A stretch of DNA of 64,000 nt from Acetobacterium paludosum (GCF_008086595.1 NZ_RXYA01000004.1:62001-126000); one strand, 5' to 3'; positions 27,065 through 36,710 are shown, counted from the stretch's first letter. The notes: generated by a model not told the origin, from the letters alone. Program-made: numbers and translations.

Positions 27065-27127
27065 AATTAACACCTCTTCTACAAAAGATCACTTATGTCT
27101 GAATCGCTGAGAATAGCAATTAACATT

Positions 27128-27490
27128 TTACTCTTCTTCAGTTTCTTCTCTTTTTTCTTCAATGGCGACTTCTGCTTCTGGCTCTTCAGGCAATGTATAT
27201 CCAACTGTTTGGCTATTGTAAATTAATTTTTCAATGTCTTCACTCGGTCGTGCAATTACAATACTTGTAAAGCAGCCTCGACCTTTTGCACAAGCAGCGG
27301 TGGCAGCTTCAACAGCTGCTTTTACGGCGCCAATATCGCCAACCACTTTTATGGTTGACATACCATCACCGCGACACGCTTCATAACCAAGAAGTCTTAC
27401 ATTTGCTGACTTTACTGCCGCATCTGCTGCTTCTATTGCCGTGGCCAACCCGATAGCTTCAATTAGGCCTACAGCCTCTTTTCTACTCAA
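27128..27490 (-). CDS. Hexameric shell protein with acidic tail
   Basis: A 120-residue single-BMC-domain protein (residues 1-90, EAVGLIEAIGLATAIEAADAAVKSA). Its Glu-rich tail, ending in a run of glutamates, lacks the iron-sulfur cysteines of PduK. It has GDGMST where the pore loop of PduA lies. It probably forms hexagonal facets with a different pore and a negatively charged surface. It lies between pduH and pduL. Confidence 0.9.
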   Translation of the reverse strand: MSRKEAVGLIEAIGLATAIEAADAAVKSANVRLLGYEACRGDGMSTIKVVGDIGAVKAAVEAATAACAKGRGCFTSIVIARPSEDIEKLIYNSQTVGYTLPEEPEAEVAIEEKREETEEE

Positions 27491-27502
27491 ATTAGCCCCT
27501 CC

Positions 27503-27877
27503 TTACGACAGTTCTGTATTATCAAGATTTTTAAATGGCATCCTTTTTACCAGACGAGCCGCATTGCTTCCAATTGCTCGAAGCGTCGTATCATCACTGT
27601 AAGCCGGTATTCTGAAGATTGGTTGATCTTCCTTTAATTTGATGAAATGAAGGACCACTTCTTTTTCAGTAATACCGATGCCAACACCAAGATTTGATAA
27701 CTCTGCTCCTCTAAAGGCAAGCTCCACGGGATCGGCTTCTTCCATTTCTACAACTAAAAAGGGTATGCCTTCCTCTTCAATACCATTTAATACATTGTCA
27801 ACGACCTTTTGATAAGTAATATTTTTACCATGCAATACCATAATTTCCGGTTTTGGGGCATCGAAATTCATACGCAT
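27503..27877 (-). CDS. pduH: Diol dehydratase reactivase small subunit PduH
   Basis: A 124-residue partner of PduG that helps exchange damaged cobalamin from the dehydratase. The sequence ELSNLGVGIGITEKEVVLHF and the IGSNAARLVKRMPF end match the family. The start at 27877 lies one base after the pduG stop (TAATATG), indicating translational coupling. A longer start at 27901 would lie inside pduG. Confidence 0.92.
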   Translation of the reverse strand: MRMNFDAPKPEIMVLHGKNITYQKVVDNVLNGIEEEGIPFLVVEMEEADPVELAFRGAELSNLGVGIGITEKEVVLHFIKLKEDQPIFRIPAYSDDTTLRAIGSNAARLVKRMPFKNLDNTELS

Positions 27878-27878
27878 A

Positions 27879-29693
27879 TTACACACCTTCTTCGTAAGCA
27901 AGAACTAAGCCAGTGGCTACTGCGTTACGTGGGCCCTCAATCCCTCTAATGTTTGCCCGACCTGCTACAATGCTGTGTTTTGACAGTACATCTGTTACCA
28001 ATTGGGGAATTTCAAAATCTAACGCTGAACCTCCAACTAGAGTAACAAATTCAATATCACGCACGTTTCCGGTGGGACTAACTCGTTCTAATGAACGAAT
28101 TGCATTTGTAACAAACACTTTTGTTTTCGCGTCTCTACGTATCGTTCGAATCCGTTCCAGTGAAACATTGCCTGGGATCGGCATCATTCCATTAGGTGTC
28201 AAGATAACAACACGTGCAAATGCTGTTGGGTCAAGTGGTTTATCAAAAAACTGAACGGTTCCATCTTCATGACGAATATGGAATAAACTTTCAACTTTTG
28301 CTAATGGATATTTTTTTATATCTTCCGCCAAGCCCATATCCTCGTATCCTAATTCGGATGCGATCAGCAGGGTAACCATGTTGCCGGCACCTGCTAAATG
28401 GATAGACTTGATTTCGCCAGCCTTATTTATTATTGCTGCATCTGTCGATCCGGCACCCATATCGATAATTGCTAAAGGTTTGTCACTGCCTGGTGTTGTA
28501 AGTGCGCCGCGAATGGCCATATCGGCTTCAACGCCTCCTACTTCAACTTTCACGCCAAGTTCAGTTTCCAATTCATGTGCAATCATGTTCATCTGTAATT
28601 TATCGGCTTTTACCATGGCAGCAATTCCTACTGCATTTTCCATCGAAAATTCATTTGCCATTCCACCTTTTACGGTTTGTGGCACAAATGTATCAACAGC
28701 TAATAAATCTTGAATTTTGATCGCACTGGGAAGTTGCTCTGTCAGGTTTGACATAACTTGTCTAACCTTTTCAAGCATTCCGCCGGCATTTGTGCCAGCT
28801 TCACCTTTAATATCTTCTATCGGAGCCACGGAGCGTATTGCCTCCATAATTTTTTCAGCACCATCATCAACATTAATCTCGGCCTTTTTATTAGTTCCCT
28901 GAATAATGATTTTTCCGGCTGGTATTTTTCTTTCTTTTACATCTCCTGCCGGAGTTTTAATGATAACTGCTGAACGGTTTCCAATAAGCGCTCGGGAAAC
29001 AGGAACGACCTGTTTTGTCTCATCAGAAGTTAAATCAAATACGGTGGCAATGCCATATGGGTTTGATAATTGTTCAACTACCGCACCCGGTGCAGCTACC
29101 TCAATAGCAGCACGCATGTTCATCGGTACCTTATCAATAAGCGAAACTTCATCAACAATCGGGATCTTTTTGTCAACACGGTTATTAATTAAAACGCCAT
29201 CATCACGTTGGACAATGGCACCATTCACAAATATGCCGTTCTTCACAGCATGGTTAATAATTTGAGAAGAAGCTTCAAAATCAACTTCTTTCGGGATAAT
29301 AACGATCACTGATGCGCCTTTATCACAACTATTAACTTCCCTTATGTCTACAGTCACCCCAACACCGATCCCCAATCCCCCTGGTGTAGAGGGATTGTGA
29401 CCGATCATGGTGGATTCCGTAATGATTGTTTCAGTAATTGTTTCCATGGCTACATCACCAATAACGGGTGCAGCTTCATTGATACGGATTAAATCAACAT
29501 TTTCTACAGCCAAACCAGCTTTTTCTAAGGCTTGTTTTAATGAGGCGAAAACTCCATGAATATTTTGGCGTGTTCCTTTCATGCCGGTAGTATTCACGAT
29601 ACCACTGGCAAGGAACTCAGGTTTTCCGTCGACATATCGGGCAAGCGCTGTTTCAGTACTTGCATTGCCAATATCAATTCCTGCAATAATCAT
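27879..29693 (-). CDS. pduG: Diol dehydratase reactivase large subunit PduG
   Basis: ATPase subunit of the reactivating factor, about 604 residues from the ATG at 29693 (GGAGGAATCAAAT precedes it). It has the actin-like MIIAGIDIGNASTET phosphate-binding N-terminus and the DMGAGSTDAAII second phosphate motif. It removes inactivated cobalamin from PduCDE using ATP. A start five codons upstream would consist of the ribosome site itself. It follows pduE in the operon. Confidence 0.95.
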   Translation of the reverse strand: MIIAGIDIGNASTETALARYVDGKPEFLASGIVNTTGMKGTRQNIHGVFASLKQALEKAGLAVENVDLIRINEAAPVIGDVAMETITETIITESTMIGHNPSTPGGLGIGVGVTVDIREVNSCDKGASVIVIIPKEVDFEASSQIINHAVKNGIFVNGAIVQRDDGVLINNRVDKKIPIVDEVSLIDKVPMNMRAAIEVAAPGAVVEQLSNPYGIATVFDLTSDETKQVVPVSRALIGNRSAVIIKTPAGDVKERKIPAGKIIIQGTNKKAEINVDDGAEKIMEAIRSVAPIEDIKGEAGTNAGGMLEKVRQVMSNLTEQLPSAIKIQDLLAVDTFVPQTVKGGMANEFSMENAVGIAAMVKADKLQMNMIAHELETELGVKVEVGGVEADMAIRGALTTPGSDKPLAIIDMGAGSTDAAIINKAGEIKSIHLAGAGNMVTLLIASELGYEDMGLAEDIKKYPLAKVESLFHIRHEDGTVQFFDKPLDPTAFARVVILTPNGMMPIPGNVSLERIRTIRRDAKTKVFVTNAIRSLERVSPTGNVRDIEFVTLVGGSALDFEIPQLVTDVLSKHSIVAGRANIRGIEGPRNAVATGLVLAYEEGV

Positions 29694-29729
29694 ATTTGAT
29701 TCCTCCAAACAAATCCTATACTGATAATC

Positions 29730-30233
29730 TTAATAGAATTCTTTTGATCTCTTTCTTGCATAATATACTTCTGCTGCTTCAGCTACTAAAGATGCAGAAA
29801 TAGGTGCTTTGTACTGATCTTTTAGTTCAGCAGCAATAGCAAGCAATTCTTCTTTAGTAGATTTGTAAGGTCTCATTGCATTATAGATTTCCAGCAAACG
29901 AGCATCAGGAACAGCGATCAGTTCAGCAGCTCTTCTTAAATTCAATGCGAATGCGCCACGTTTTACTGATTCAGCAACCTGTGCTTGCAATTCAAGGGTT
30001 TCAGGGCTGATTCTTAAATCTTCTGCTTTTAAATCGCCAGATAATAATTTATCTAATGTAAGCTCCTTGAATCCTTTACCGCTTGCAGAGTGGATCAATT
30101 CTGGTCTTTTATCTCCGATTGGGTAATCTTCCTTGGTAACAGTTCCTGTAGCACATGTAGCGGGAGCTGCAGCGGTACCCATAGAACTCATAACTTGTTT
30201 AACAATTTGTTCCAACATTTGTTCTTGTGTCAT
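29730..30233 (-). CDS. pduE: Diol dehydratase small subunit PduE
   Basis: The 167-residue small (gamma) subunit of B12-dependent diol dehydratase. The C-terminal part LRISPETLELQAQVAESVKR and the ISASLVAEAAEVYYARK end are typical. The N-terminal helix (MTQEQMLEQIVKQVMSSM) resembles the encapsulation signals of PduD and PduP. The ATG at 30233 follows GGAGGTGACCAGA. Confidence 0.95.
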   Translation of the reverse strand: MTQEQMLEQIVKQVMSSMGTAAAPATCATGTVTKEDYPIGDKRPELIHSASGKGFKELTLDKLLSGDLKAEDLRISPETLELQAQVAESVKRGAFALNLRRAAELIAVPDARLLEIYNAMRPYKSTKEELLAIAAELKDQYKAPISASLVAEAAEVYYARKRSKEFY

Positions 30234-30248
30234 TCTGGTCACCTCCAC

Positions 30249-30905
30249 TTATACGAATGAAACTTGTTGTTCGACAGGCTTTTTGCCTTCTACAACATGT
30301 TCTGTTTCTTTAATATGCAACAATGCTGCTTTAGCTTGATAGGCTGGACGAGCCATCTGGTCATTTTTAACCGGAACTGGCGCTGGACTTTCACCTTTAG
30401 CATATTTAGCAGCATTTTTCCCAATTGCTCGGAATGTTTCTAAATCGATCAATGGTGCTTGAGAAAATAATTCCAAGTTACTTAATTGCGGAAGATCTTT
30501 CTGATGAATGACAGTCGTTCCTTTTGACTGGATGCCAATACCAATTCCTGATCCACTTAATTTTGCAGCGGTATGAGCACATACGGCAACATCAGAACTT
30601 CTATAAACCTTAATCACACGAGCTTTAAGACCTTCTTCTTCAATACCGGCGATCAGTTCTTTAAGAACTTTGTCATGTGGTATACCGACGATTGTTTCAT
30701 GTTGGTATTCTGCAAAAGCAGGAGCCACAGCAATGATAACTTCATCGGATGCAACGCCTTGTTTTGCATCTCCAATTGGAGTAAGCTTAACAGAACCTGC
30801 AGCAGCGGCAACTTTAGAAGGAGCACTTGCGGCTGGAGCGGCGCCAGTCATTTCTTTTAATACATCTTCAATAATGCTTTTTAACATTTGTTCATTTATA
30901 GCCAT
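30249..30905 (-). CDS. pduD: Diol dehydratase medium subunit PduD
   Basis: The 218-residue beta subunit of the dehydratase. It contributes to cobalamin binding ([14 protein letters not shown]-like region, then [17 protein letters not shown]). Residues 1-18 ([18 protein letters not shown]) form the amphipathic targeting helix known for this subunit, followed by an Ala/Pro-rich linker. It lies between pduC and pduE. Confidence 0.95.
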   Translation of the reverse strand: MAINEQMLKSIIEDVLKEMTGAAPAASAPSKVAAAAGSVKLTPIGDAKQGVASDEVIIAVAPAFAEYQHETIVGIPHDKVLKELIAGIEEEGLKARVIKVYRSSDVAVCAHTAAKLSGSGIGIGIQSKGTTVIHQKDLPQLSNLELFSQAPLIDLETFRAIGKNAAKYAKGESPAPVPVKNDQMARPAYQAKAALLHIKETEHVVEGKKPVEQQVSFV

Positions 30906-30923
30906 TTTTTTACACCCCTTTCC

Positions 30924-32585
30924 TTAAATGCTTGCTGGGTCAATAGCCCATGGAATATCCTGGATTTGTGCCCATCTTTCATCACTGATAACATAACCAG
31001 TTTTTACTCCATGATAATCGTTTGGATAGTTAACAGCAGAAATACATTCCCATGAAGAACTTAATTTTGAAGCGGTGTGTAGGTAGTCACCAGCAACTTT
31101 TTGCAACTGGATATTAAAGATCGATTCAGCAACATCATGCATGCCGCCACGTTCCAAAGCTTTAATAAAGTCAACTGCTGTAGCGCCGCGGCCATATAAA
31201 TCTTCTACCGATTTTAAATCAGCTACGACATCACGGTCAGGCATATCTTTTGAACCATTTGCATAAGTTGCAGCTTCTACTTCTGCATCAGTGATTTCTG
31301 TCAAGCCTAATTCTTTGAAGATTATCTGCATTGCACGGGCACCTTTAGCACGAGCAGCAACAACAGTTTCTTCATCAGCAGGTTGCAAACCACCATCGAT
31401 TTTTAAGTCACGTTGAATGACATTCCAATCATCATAATCTTCTGCATCCCAGTTAGAACCGGCAAACATATTATCATAGTTTGGAGTTGAGCTGTAACCA
31501 GAACAGATATAATCAGTTCCTGGTACCATCTGCATTAATGAACGAGCAACTCGTCTTAAGTCAGAGTGTGTAAAAGTCTGGTCATTAGAAGAAGCACATT
31601 CTAAATCTAAACATGCAGCTAATAAGTTTTCAGCTAATACTTCACGAATACCACCTGGAACCCCTGCTGGAACACCGATACAAGAAACAGAACCGTTTTG
31701 GCTGCCTTGCACGCCGGCACCTTTAGTAATATATAAACATCTTGCTTCCAGATAAAGCATTGATTTCCCTTCGGCATAACCCATTTGTACTTCTGATCCA
31801 GAACCAGATGTAAAACGCATTTTCAAGCCACGAGAAGCGTAGCATGATGCTAAGAAAGCTTTTGAGTAAGGAGTATCATCACCATCCATGAAAACTGCTT
31901 CTGTACCATATACAGAAATAGTTTCAGCATAAGCGGTGTAGCCTCTCATACCCAGATCAAGTTCAGTCGCTTCTTCAACGGCACATTGTGTTAAGATACC
32001 TGGGCGTCCAACATTTGCACCGACCATAATAGCTAAAGCATTGAATGGTGCATAGCGAGCGATTCCTACGGTTGTTTCCATTTCATCAAATCCACGGATA
32101 GCAGCTTCAGCAGCATCAGCAGCGATTTGAACCATATTATCTTTTACGTTGGTAACATGACATTGGTTAGAAGGCATTAAACGCGCTCTCATTTTACTTT
32201 GAGCCATCATCATTTCTAATACTGTCATAAGTCCAAGTACTTCTGTTATTTTAGCAGGTGTAATTGAGGTGGTAATATCAACACATATTGCTCTTGGAAC
32301 ATTTATATCAACAAGCATATTGGCAATTTTCAAAGAATCCATTGCCATATATTCTGCTGCTTTTTCTTTGCGGATACCGAAGTTAGCGATAAAAGTATCA
32401 AGCATATCAAATTCTGCTCGTTTTTTACCATCCATTTCTACGATAACACCATTTTCAATGCATAAGCTTGGAGTAGGATCTCCAGGATTATTCATAGCGA
32501 TTAAACCAACCTCTGGCCATTCTTTAACGAAACCGTCCTTTTTAACTGGACGAGCTGCTAAAGCTTCAAATCTTTTTGACTTCAT
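30924..32585 (-). CDS. pduC: B12-dependent propanediol dehydratase large subunit PduC
   Basis: Catalytic alpha subunit, about 553 residues. It dehydrates 1,2-propanediol (and typically glycerol or ethylene glycol) to the aldehyde by an adenosylcobalamin radical. The start MKSKRFEALAARPV aligns with the Salmonella protein. The ATG at 32585 sits ten bases after GGAGG, while an ATG three codons earlier is too close to it. The SGSGSEVQMGYAEGKSM and SCIGVPAGVPGG segments are characteristic. Glycerol and diol dehydratases cannot be separated by eye. The Pdu neighbours favour diols. Confidence 0.96.
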   Translation of the reverse strand: MKSKRFEALAARPVKKDGFVKEWPEVGLIAMNNPGDPTPSLCIENGVIVEMDGKKRAEFDMLDTFIANFGIRKEKAAEYMAMDSLKIANMLVDINVPRAICVDITTSITPAKITEVLGLMTVLEMMMAQSKMRARLMPSNQCHVTNVKDNMVQIAADAAEAAIRGFDEMETTVGIARYAPFNALAIMVGANVGRPGILTQCAVEEATELDLGMRGYTAYAETISVYGTEAVFMDGDDTPYSKAFLASCYASRGLKMRFTSGSGSEVQMGYAEGKSMLYLEARCLYITKGAGVQGSQNGSVSCIGVPAGVPGGIREVLAENLLAACLDLECASSNDQTFTHSDLRRVARSLMQMVPGTDYICSGYSSTPNYDNMFAGSNWDAEDYDDWNVIQRDLKIDGGLQPADEETVVAARAKGARAMQIIFKELGLTEITDAEVEAATYANGSKDMPDRDVVADLKSVEDLYGRGATAVDFIKALERGGMHDVAESIFNIQLQKVAGDYLHTASKLSSSWECISAVNYPNDYHGVKTGYVISDERWAQIQDIPWAIDPASI

Positions 32586-32631
32586 TGTCTTCATTCCTCC
32601 TTCTTTCTATAGAAAACTTACAAACAGCTAC

Positions 32632-33417
32632 TTAAATATAAGGAGTTGTAGTTGATGGGCATGGACCGCCAAGAGCTTCTAAAGCTTGTTTTCCAACTTC
32701 TCTAGCAGCATAGATTGCTTGACGAACTGCACCAGCATCGCCTGTAATGAAGATCATTGACTCGTTTGAGAATTTTGTTCCGCCGTTATCTGGTGAAGCA
32801 TAACCAACAAGATCTACATTTGCAGCTTTTAAAGCAGCATCAGACATTAAAACGCCAATACCGGCTGGAGCACCAACGATGATACCAAAAGCTCTTCCGA
32901 TAGGAGCAGCGAATACGTAGTTACAAGCAAAGCTTGCTCTTGCTGTATATTGGAATTCCAAATGACCAGCAGCGTTACCATATACATCACCGAAGGTTCT
33001 GTTTAAATCATTTAATGCGACTTCAACAGCTCGTTTAGCATCAGATACATCTTCAGCGCCAAAGATAATTAAAGAGCCATGACCTGCGCCGCCTTCAGTA
33101 TCTCTTGCAAATTCTACAGAAACGATTTCTGAATTAGTAGCTTTTACAGCTTCATCAGCAGCGAATACTTGAGGACCAGCACCAGTTCTAGCGGAGAGGA
33201 TACCAATAGATCTGTATTTAGGATCAATTTTCATTGCTTCATGTAAACCTTTGTCTACGTTTGCAATTACAAAACCAATCGTGTTTCCAACTGCCGTTCC
33301 AATGAATTCAGTCAATCCACAAGTACCTGTTGCAGCAGCAACCGTGCCTGTTTCTTCAACCTCATCCATTTTCTTCATAACTTCTTCCATCAATTTGTTC
33401 ATTAAATCATCTTTCAT
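32632..33417 (-). CDS. pduB: Trimeric shell protein PduB
   Basis: A 261-residue tandem BMC-domain protein, one of the most abundant Pdu shell components. Its N-terminal helix (MKDDLMNKLMEEVMKKMDE) resembles the segment that ties the shell to the enzyme core in Salmonella PduB. Two BMC repeats follow (about 55-150 and 165-258). Second gene of the operon, with GGAGGTGTAAATTA before the ATG. Confidence 0.95.
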   Translation of the reverse strand: MKDDLMNKLMEEVMKKMDEVEETGTVAAATGTCGLTEFIGTAVGNTIGFVIANVDKGLHEAMKIDPKYRSIGILSARTGAGPQVFAADEAVKATNSEIVSVEFARDTEGGAGHGSLIIFGAEDVSDAKRAVEVALNDLNRTFGDVYGNAAGHLEFQYTARASFACNYVFAAPIGRAFGIIVGAPAGIGVLMSDAALKAANVDLVGYASPDNGGTKFSNESMIFITGDAGAVRQAIYAAREVGKQALEALGGPCPSTTTPYI

Positions 33418-33445
33418 TAATTTACACCTCCGTAATTATAAAATT

Positions 33446-33721
33446 TTATAGACTTGGTAAAATTTTCTCCACATCACCATGTGGTCTTGGGATTACGTGT
33501 ACTGAAACAACTTGTCCAACTTTATCAGCTGCAGCAGCACCTGCATCAACAGCTGCTTTAACAGCTCCAACATCTCCACGAACCATAACGGTTACTAATC
33601 CTGAACCGATTTTTTCGTAGCCCATTAATGATACATTGGCTGATTTTACCATAGCATCTGCTGCTTCAATTGCAGCAACTAAACCTTTGGTTTCAATCAT
33701 CCCTAAAGCTTCGTTTGTCAT
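33446..33721 (-). CDS. pduA: Hexameric shell protein PduA
   Basis: First gene of the operon. A 91-residue BMC-domain protein ([27 protein letters not shown], split here by MTN at the front) with the KIGSGLVTV pore loop of PduA, the diol-permeable channel. The ATG at 33721 follows AGGAGGATGAAGCTT. A longer start at 33745 would include that site. The match is to PduA/PduJ, which cannot be told apart by sequence alone. Confidence 0.95.
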   Translation of the reverse strand: MTNEALGMIETKGLVAAIEAADAMVKSANVSLMGYEKIGSGLVTVMVRGDVGAVKAAVDAGAAAADKVGQVVSVHVIPRPHGDVEKILPSL

Positions 33722-33944
33722 AAGCTTCATCCTCCTTAATTTCAAGATTTTGTTTCTGAAACTACCTATATTTTAATGCAAAGTCTATGATAATTACTTG
33801 TGCTATTCTTATAAAATTATTGATCCTTTCTTTTAATTAGCTTGAAAACCTCAAAATATACCTCTTTTTATTATCTTTGTTAAAAAGTGAGTGGAATATT
33901 TTGTCTATCACTTGCACTTTATTGCAGCTACTTTCTTTTTGCAG
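33722..33944 (-). promoter_or_regulatory. Upstream region of the Pdu operon
   Basis: AT-rich 220-base stretch that must hold the operon promoter. I see no B12 riboswitch and no clear sigma-70 pair. On the minus strand GAGGT is repeated with 12-base spacing near 33848-33867 (GAGGTATATTTTGAGGTTTT), which could be a site for the AraC-type response regulator encoded next door. Low certainty. Confidence 0.3.
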
Positions 33945-33985
33945 GGAAAAAAAAGAACAGGTCTACCCTAAGGCTTTCCTGTTCT
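33945..33985 (-). terminator. Terminator of the two-component genes
   Basis: An 8-bp AGAACAGG/CCTGTTCT stem is followed on the minus strand by TTTTTTTTCCC, 32 bases after the response-regulator stop. It insulates the regulator genes from the Pdu operon. Confidence 0.75.
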
Positions 33986-34016
33986 GTATTTTCAACTTAT
34001 TAATTTGCAGTTCAAT

Positions 34017-35129
34017 TTAGGAAACTACTCGTTGCTTTTCTAAATAATTTTCATCTTTTGAAATGTTTCCCAGGTTGTTTTCTTCCAAAAGCTCACCTCT
34101 GCGTTCCTTTCGATACTCAGTTGGCGTCATGCCAGTGCTCTTTTTAAACACCTTGCTAAAATAATTTGGTTCATGATACGAAAGATCCAAGGCAATGTTA
34201 ATAATTGGGACGTCTGTATTGGCCAGCATATCCTTAGCTATTTCAATTTTCCGCTCAGTGAGATAGGTCACAAAGTTTACCCCGGTTTCTTTTTTGAAAA
34301 TTTTACTTAGATAATAGGAGCTCATATTTGCATATTCACCCACTTGATCCAAAGAAATGTCTTTGTAACAGTTCCGGTCAATATAGTTTAGAATATCTTC
34401 AATATTATTTTTTCTTGTTTCCTTGTTGTCCAGCATCTTATCAAATACTTTATCAATTGTTTTCATGATTTCTATCTTTAAATCATAACGATTTTTAAAT
34501 CCGTTAATAACTTGCATATTGTTATTGGAACATAGCGGACTTGTCAGTTCATAACCGCACATATCCTTAGTCACAATATTAAGTTCTTCCATGAAATGTC
34601 GAATCTCGACTTGAACGGATATGATATCGTAAGTGTAATAATCATAAATCATATCCAGATAATTGATTAGGGCATTTCTTGCATCACTGTATTTTTTTTG
34701 AATAACTGCAAAAATAACTTCATTCATCTTTTCATCGAATCGCTCTTTCGCATTATTTTTTAATGATGCGATGCTCTGATTGATTGAATCCATTAGTTGT
34801 TGCGGCCGAATGGGTTTTAGAAGAAAATCATCCACACGTGCTTTAATAGCCTGATGATCAAAGTCAAATTCATTAAATGCGGTAATCAGAATAACTTTCT
34901 TTTCATGATCTTCTTTTTTGATCATTTTCAAAACATCAATGCCATTAATTTCAGGAATATTAATATCCAAAAGAATAATATCTGGATTCAAACGACGAAT
35001 TTCCTCTATGGCTACTAACCCTGAGTATGCTTCACCGATAACTTCAATATTATCACTGTGTTGATTAATAATAAGTTTAATCGCTTCTATCTCCAAATGT
35101 TCATCTTCAACTATAAACAGTTTATACAT
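34017..35129 (-). CDS. AraC-type response regulator
   Basis: A 370-residue YesN-like regulator. The N-terminal receiver domain has the phosphoacceptor Asp55 (DIILLDINIPEINGIDV). A linker of about 140 residues follows, then a C-terminal AraC double helix-turn-helix (about 245-345, ending PNYFSKVFKKSTGMTPTEYRK). It lies two bases after the PocR-domain kinase gene and directly upstream of pduA. It is therefore the likely activator of the microcompartment operon, as PocR is in Salmonella. The direct target is inferred. Confidence 0.9.
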   Translation of the reverse strand: MYKLFIVEDEHLEIEAIKLIINQHSDNIEVIGEAYSGLVAIEEIRRLNPDIILLDINIPEINGIDVLKMIKKEDHEKKVILITAFNEFDFDHQAIKARVDDFLLKPIRPQQLMDSINQSIASLKNNAKERFDEKMNEVIFAVIQKKYSDARNALINYLDMIYDYYTYDIISVQVEIRHFMEELNIVTKDMCGYELTSPLCSNNNMQVINGFKNRYDLKIEIMKTIDKVFDKMLDNKETRKNNIEDILNYIDRNCYKDISLDQVGEYANMSSYYLSKIFKKETGVNFVTYLTERKIEIAKDMLANTDVPIINIALDLSYHEPNYFSKVFKKSTGMTPTEYRKERRGELLEENNLGNISKDENYLEKQRVVS

Positions 35130-35131
35130 TT

Positions 35132-36385
35132 TTATAATCCCCTCCCTACTAGAGATTTACGGGGTATTTTAATGGTGATTTCGGTACCTTTTTCTAACTC
35201 GCTTTTTATTTCAACCCCGTAATCTACACCATAGTAATACATGAGCCGTTTGTTGGCATTGTTAATACCAATTCCAGTGTTTTTTTCCCGTCCGTCCGCT
35301 TCGTATGTTCCATCTAATATTTTTTGGATTCGATCTTTGGGAATTCCCTTCCCATCATCGACAACTTTTAAAATAGCACCTTCTTTTTGAATCTCTGCCG
35401 TTATCTTAACTGATCCACCTTTAGCATTAGGCTCGATGGCGTGGATAATTGCATTTTCCACAAATGGCTGAATTGTCATAAACGGGCACAAAATATCTTC
35501 TGTCATCTCATCTATTTGGACTGAATAATTCAATCTATTACCTAAGCGCATTTTCTGAATGGATAAATAATTCTGAGCATGTTCTATTTCTTCTTTTAGT
35601 GACACCACATTGTTCTTTTCCTTTTTCAGCGTATACCGCATCATATCTGAAAAAGCATAAATCATATCCTGGGTTTTTTCAGCTCCCTCGAGAAGTGCTA
35701 AACGACCGATCGTGTTTAAAACATTGAAAAGAAAATGCGGATTGATCTGCGCCTGAAGAGCTTTCAGATCCGCTTCTTTTAAGGATGCCTCAACTTCACT
35801 TCGCAGTTTAACTTCTTCCATTAATTCAATATTTTTATTGTGCAGTTCTTCTTGAATGATATGGATCATCTGTTTTTCCACCAGATAGTTTGCGATGGTA
35901 TAAAGGAGATCGGCCGCTGATTTTACCTGTGTCAATGTTGTCGTTAATGCTCTCTCATACAGTTCAGTAATTTCAGGGTGTTCGGAAAAATCCGTCAATT
36001 CATGGCCGGTACCTAAAGGCAGGCGTTTCATTTCTTCTTCATCAATTTTCACCTGGCCAGCCATGATCGCTCCGAGATAATTACCTTTTACCATGATTGG
36101 AACGGCTACATCAACCAGACCGCCATGACAAAGATAAATTGATGGTTTTCCCGATCGCGCTGATTCGATGCCGCCATGGGCATCCGAATGATAGCAACAA
36201 TCTCGATTGTCACTATCTTTTCTGACACAATTACAGAATTCCGAAAAATTGCTATACTTTGTAATTGGATTGCCCTTGTAGTCAACGGTAACTGCGGCAA
36301 GTCCCGTCGCGTCAGAGAATGAATCCTGTATCTTTTGCAAGACTTCTACGTCAATAATGTCAGTGATCTTTAATAAGACTCTCAT
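35132..36385 (-). CDS. PocR-domain sensor histidine kinase
   Basis: A 417-residue kinase without membrane segments. The N-terminal PocR-type ligand domain (about 1-175) has a Cys-rich core (CNCVRKDSDNRDCCYHSD, then YLCHGGLVDVAVPI). A coiled coil, a LytS-like His-kinase module with His217 (QINPHFLFN) and a C-terminal ATPase domain (DDGKGIPKDRI, NTGIGINNANKRL) follow. PocR domains sense small organic compounds such as diols. In Salmonella the domain is fused to AraC, whereas here it controls a kinase in the cytosol. Confidence 0.92.
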   Translation of the reverse strand: MRVLLKITDIIDVEVLQKIQDSFSDATGLAAVTVDYKGNPITKYSNFSEFCNCVRKDSDNRDCCYHSDAHGGIESARSGKPSIYLCHGGLVDVAVPIMVKGNYLGAIMAGQVKIDEEEMKRLPLGTGHELTDFSEHPEITELYERALTTTLTQVKSAADLLYTIANYLVEKQMIHIIQEELHNKNIELMEEVKLRSEVEASLKEADLKALQAQINPHFLFNVLNTIGRLALLEGAEKTQDMIYAFSDMMRYTLKKEKNNVVSLKEEIEHAQNYLSIQKMRLGNRLNYSVQIDEMTEDILCPFMTIQPFVENAIIHAIEPNAKGGSVKITAEIQKEGAILKVVDDGKGIPKDRIQKILDGTYEADGREKNTGIGINNANKRLMYYYGVDYGVEIKSELEKGTEITIKIPRKSLVGRGL

Positions 36386-36652
36386 AAAACAACCCCTTTA
36401 AACAATAATCCCATAATTCTAATGCAAAACGGTTTCTAATGTATAATATTATAACACATGCAAGAAATTTTTGGCATGTTTTTTAGAATTTTAGAATATT
36501 TTGCTTCCGAGTAGCATTATATTGTTTAGCTTTTTTGAAATTAATGCTATCTTAACTGAAACAGATATTTTCTTGACCCGACATCGTTTTCATAAGCCAA
36601 TCCTTTTTTCTCCATCAATTCGTCAAAAGAATTCATATTTATCAAAAAACAC
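36386..36652. other. Intergenic region between the kinase and the tRNA
   Basis: No gene seen. A minus-strand extended -10 (TGTTATAAT, 36455-36447) could be the promoter of the kinase operon. The rest is AT-rich without clear repeats. Confidence 0.4.
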
Positions 36653-36681
36653 TTGCAAATAAAAGAGACCTCACTTATACT
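36653..36681 (+). promoter_or_regulatory. Promoter of tRNA-Ala
   Basis: TTGCAA (36653-36658), a 17-base spacer and TATACT (36676-36681), 30 bases before the mature tRNA. Confidence 0.75.
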
Positions 36682-36710
36682 ATAAAAGTGTCTTGAAGAT
36701 AGTACCTTGT

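Noticed and set aside
33722-33944. B12 riboswitch ahead of the cobalamin-dependent operon
   Set aside because: No B12-box or matching folds are seen. The two-component regulator is a sufficient control.
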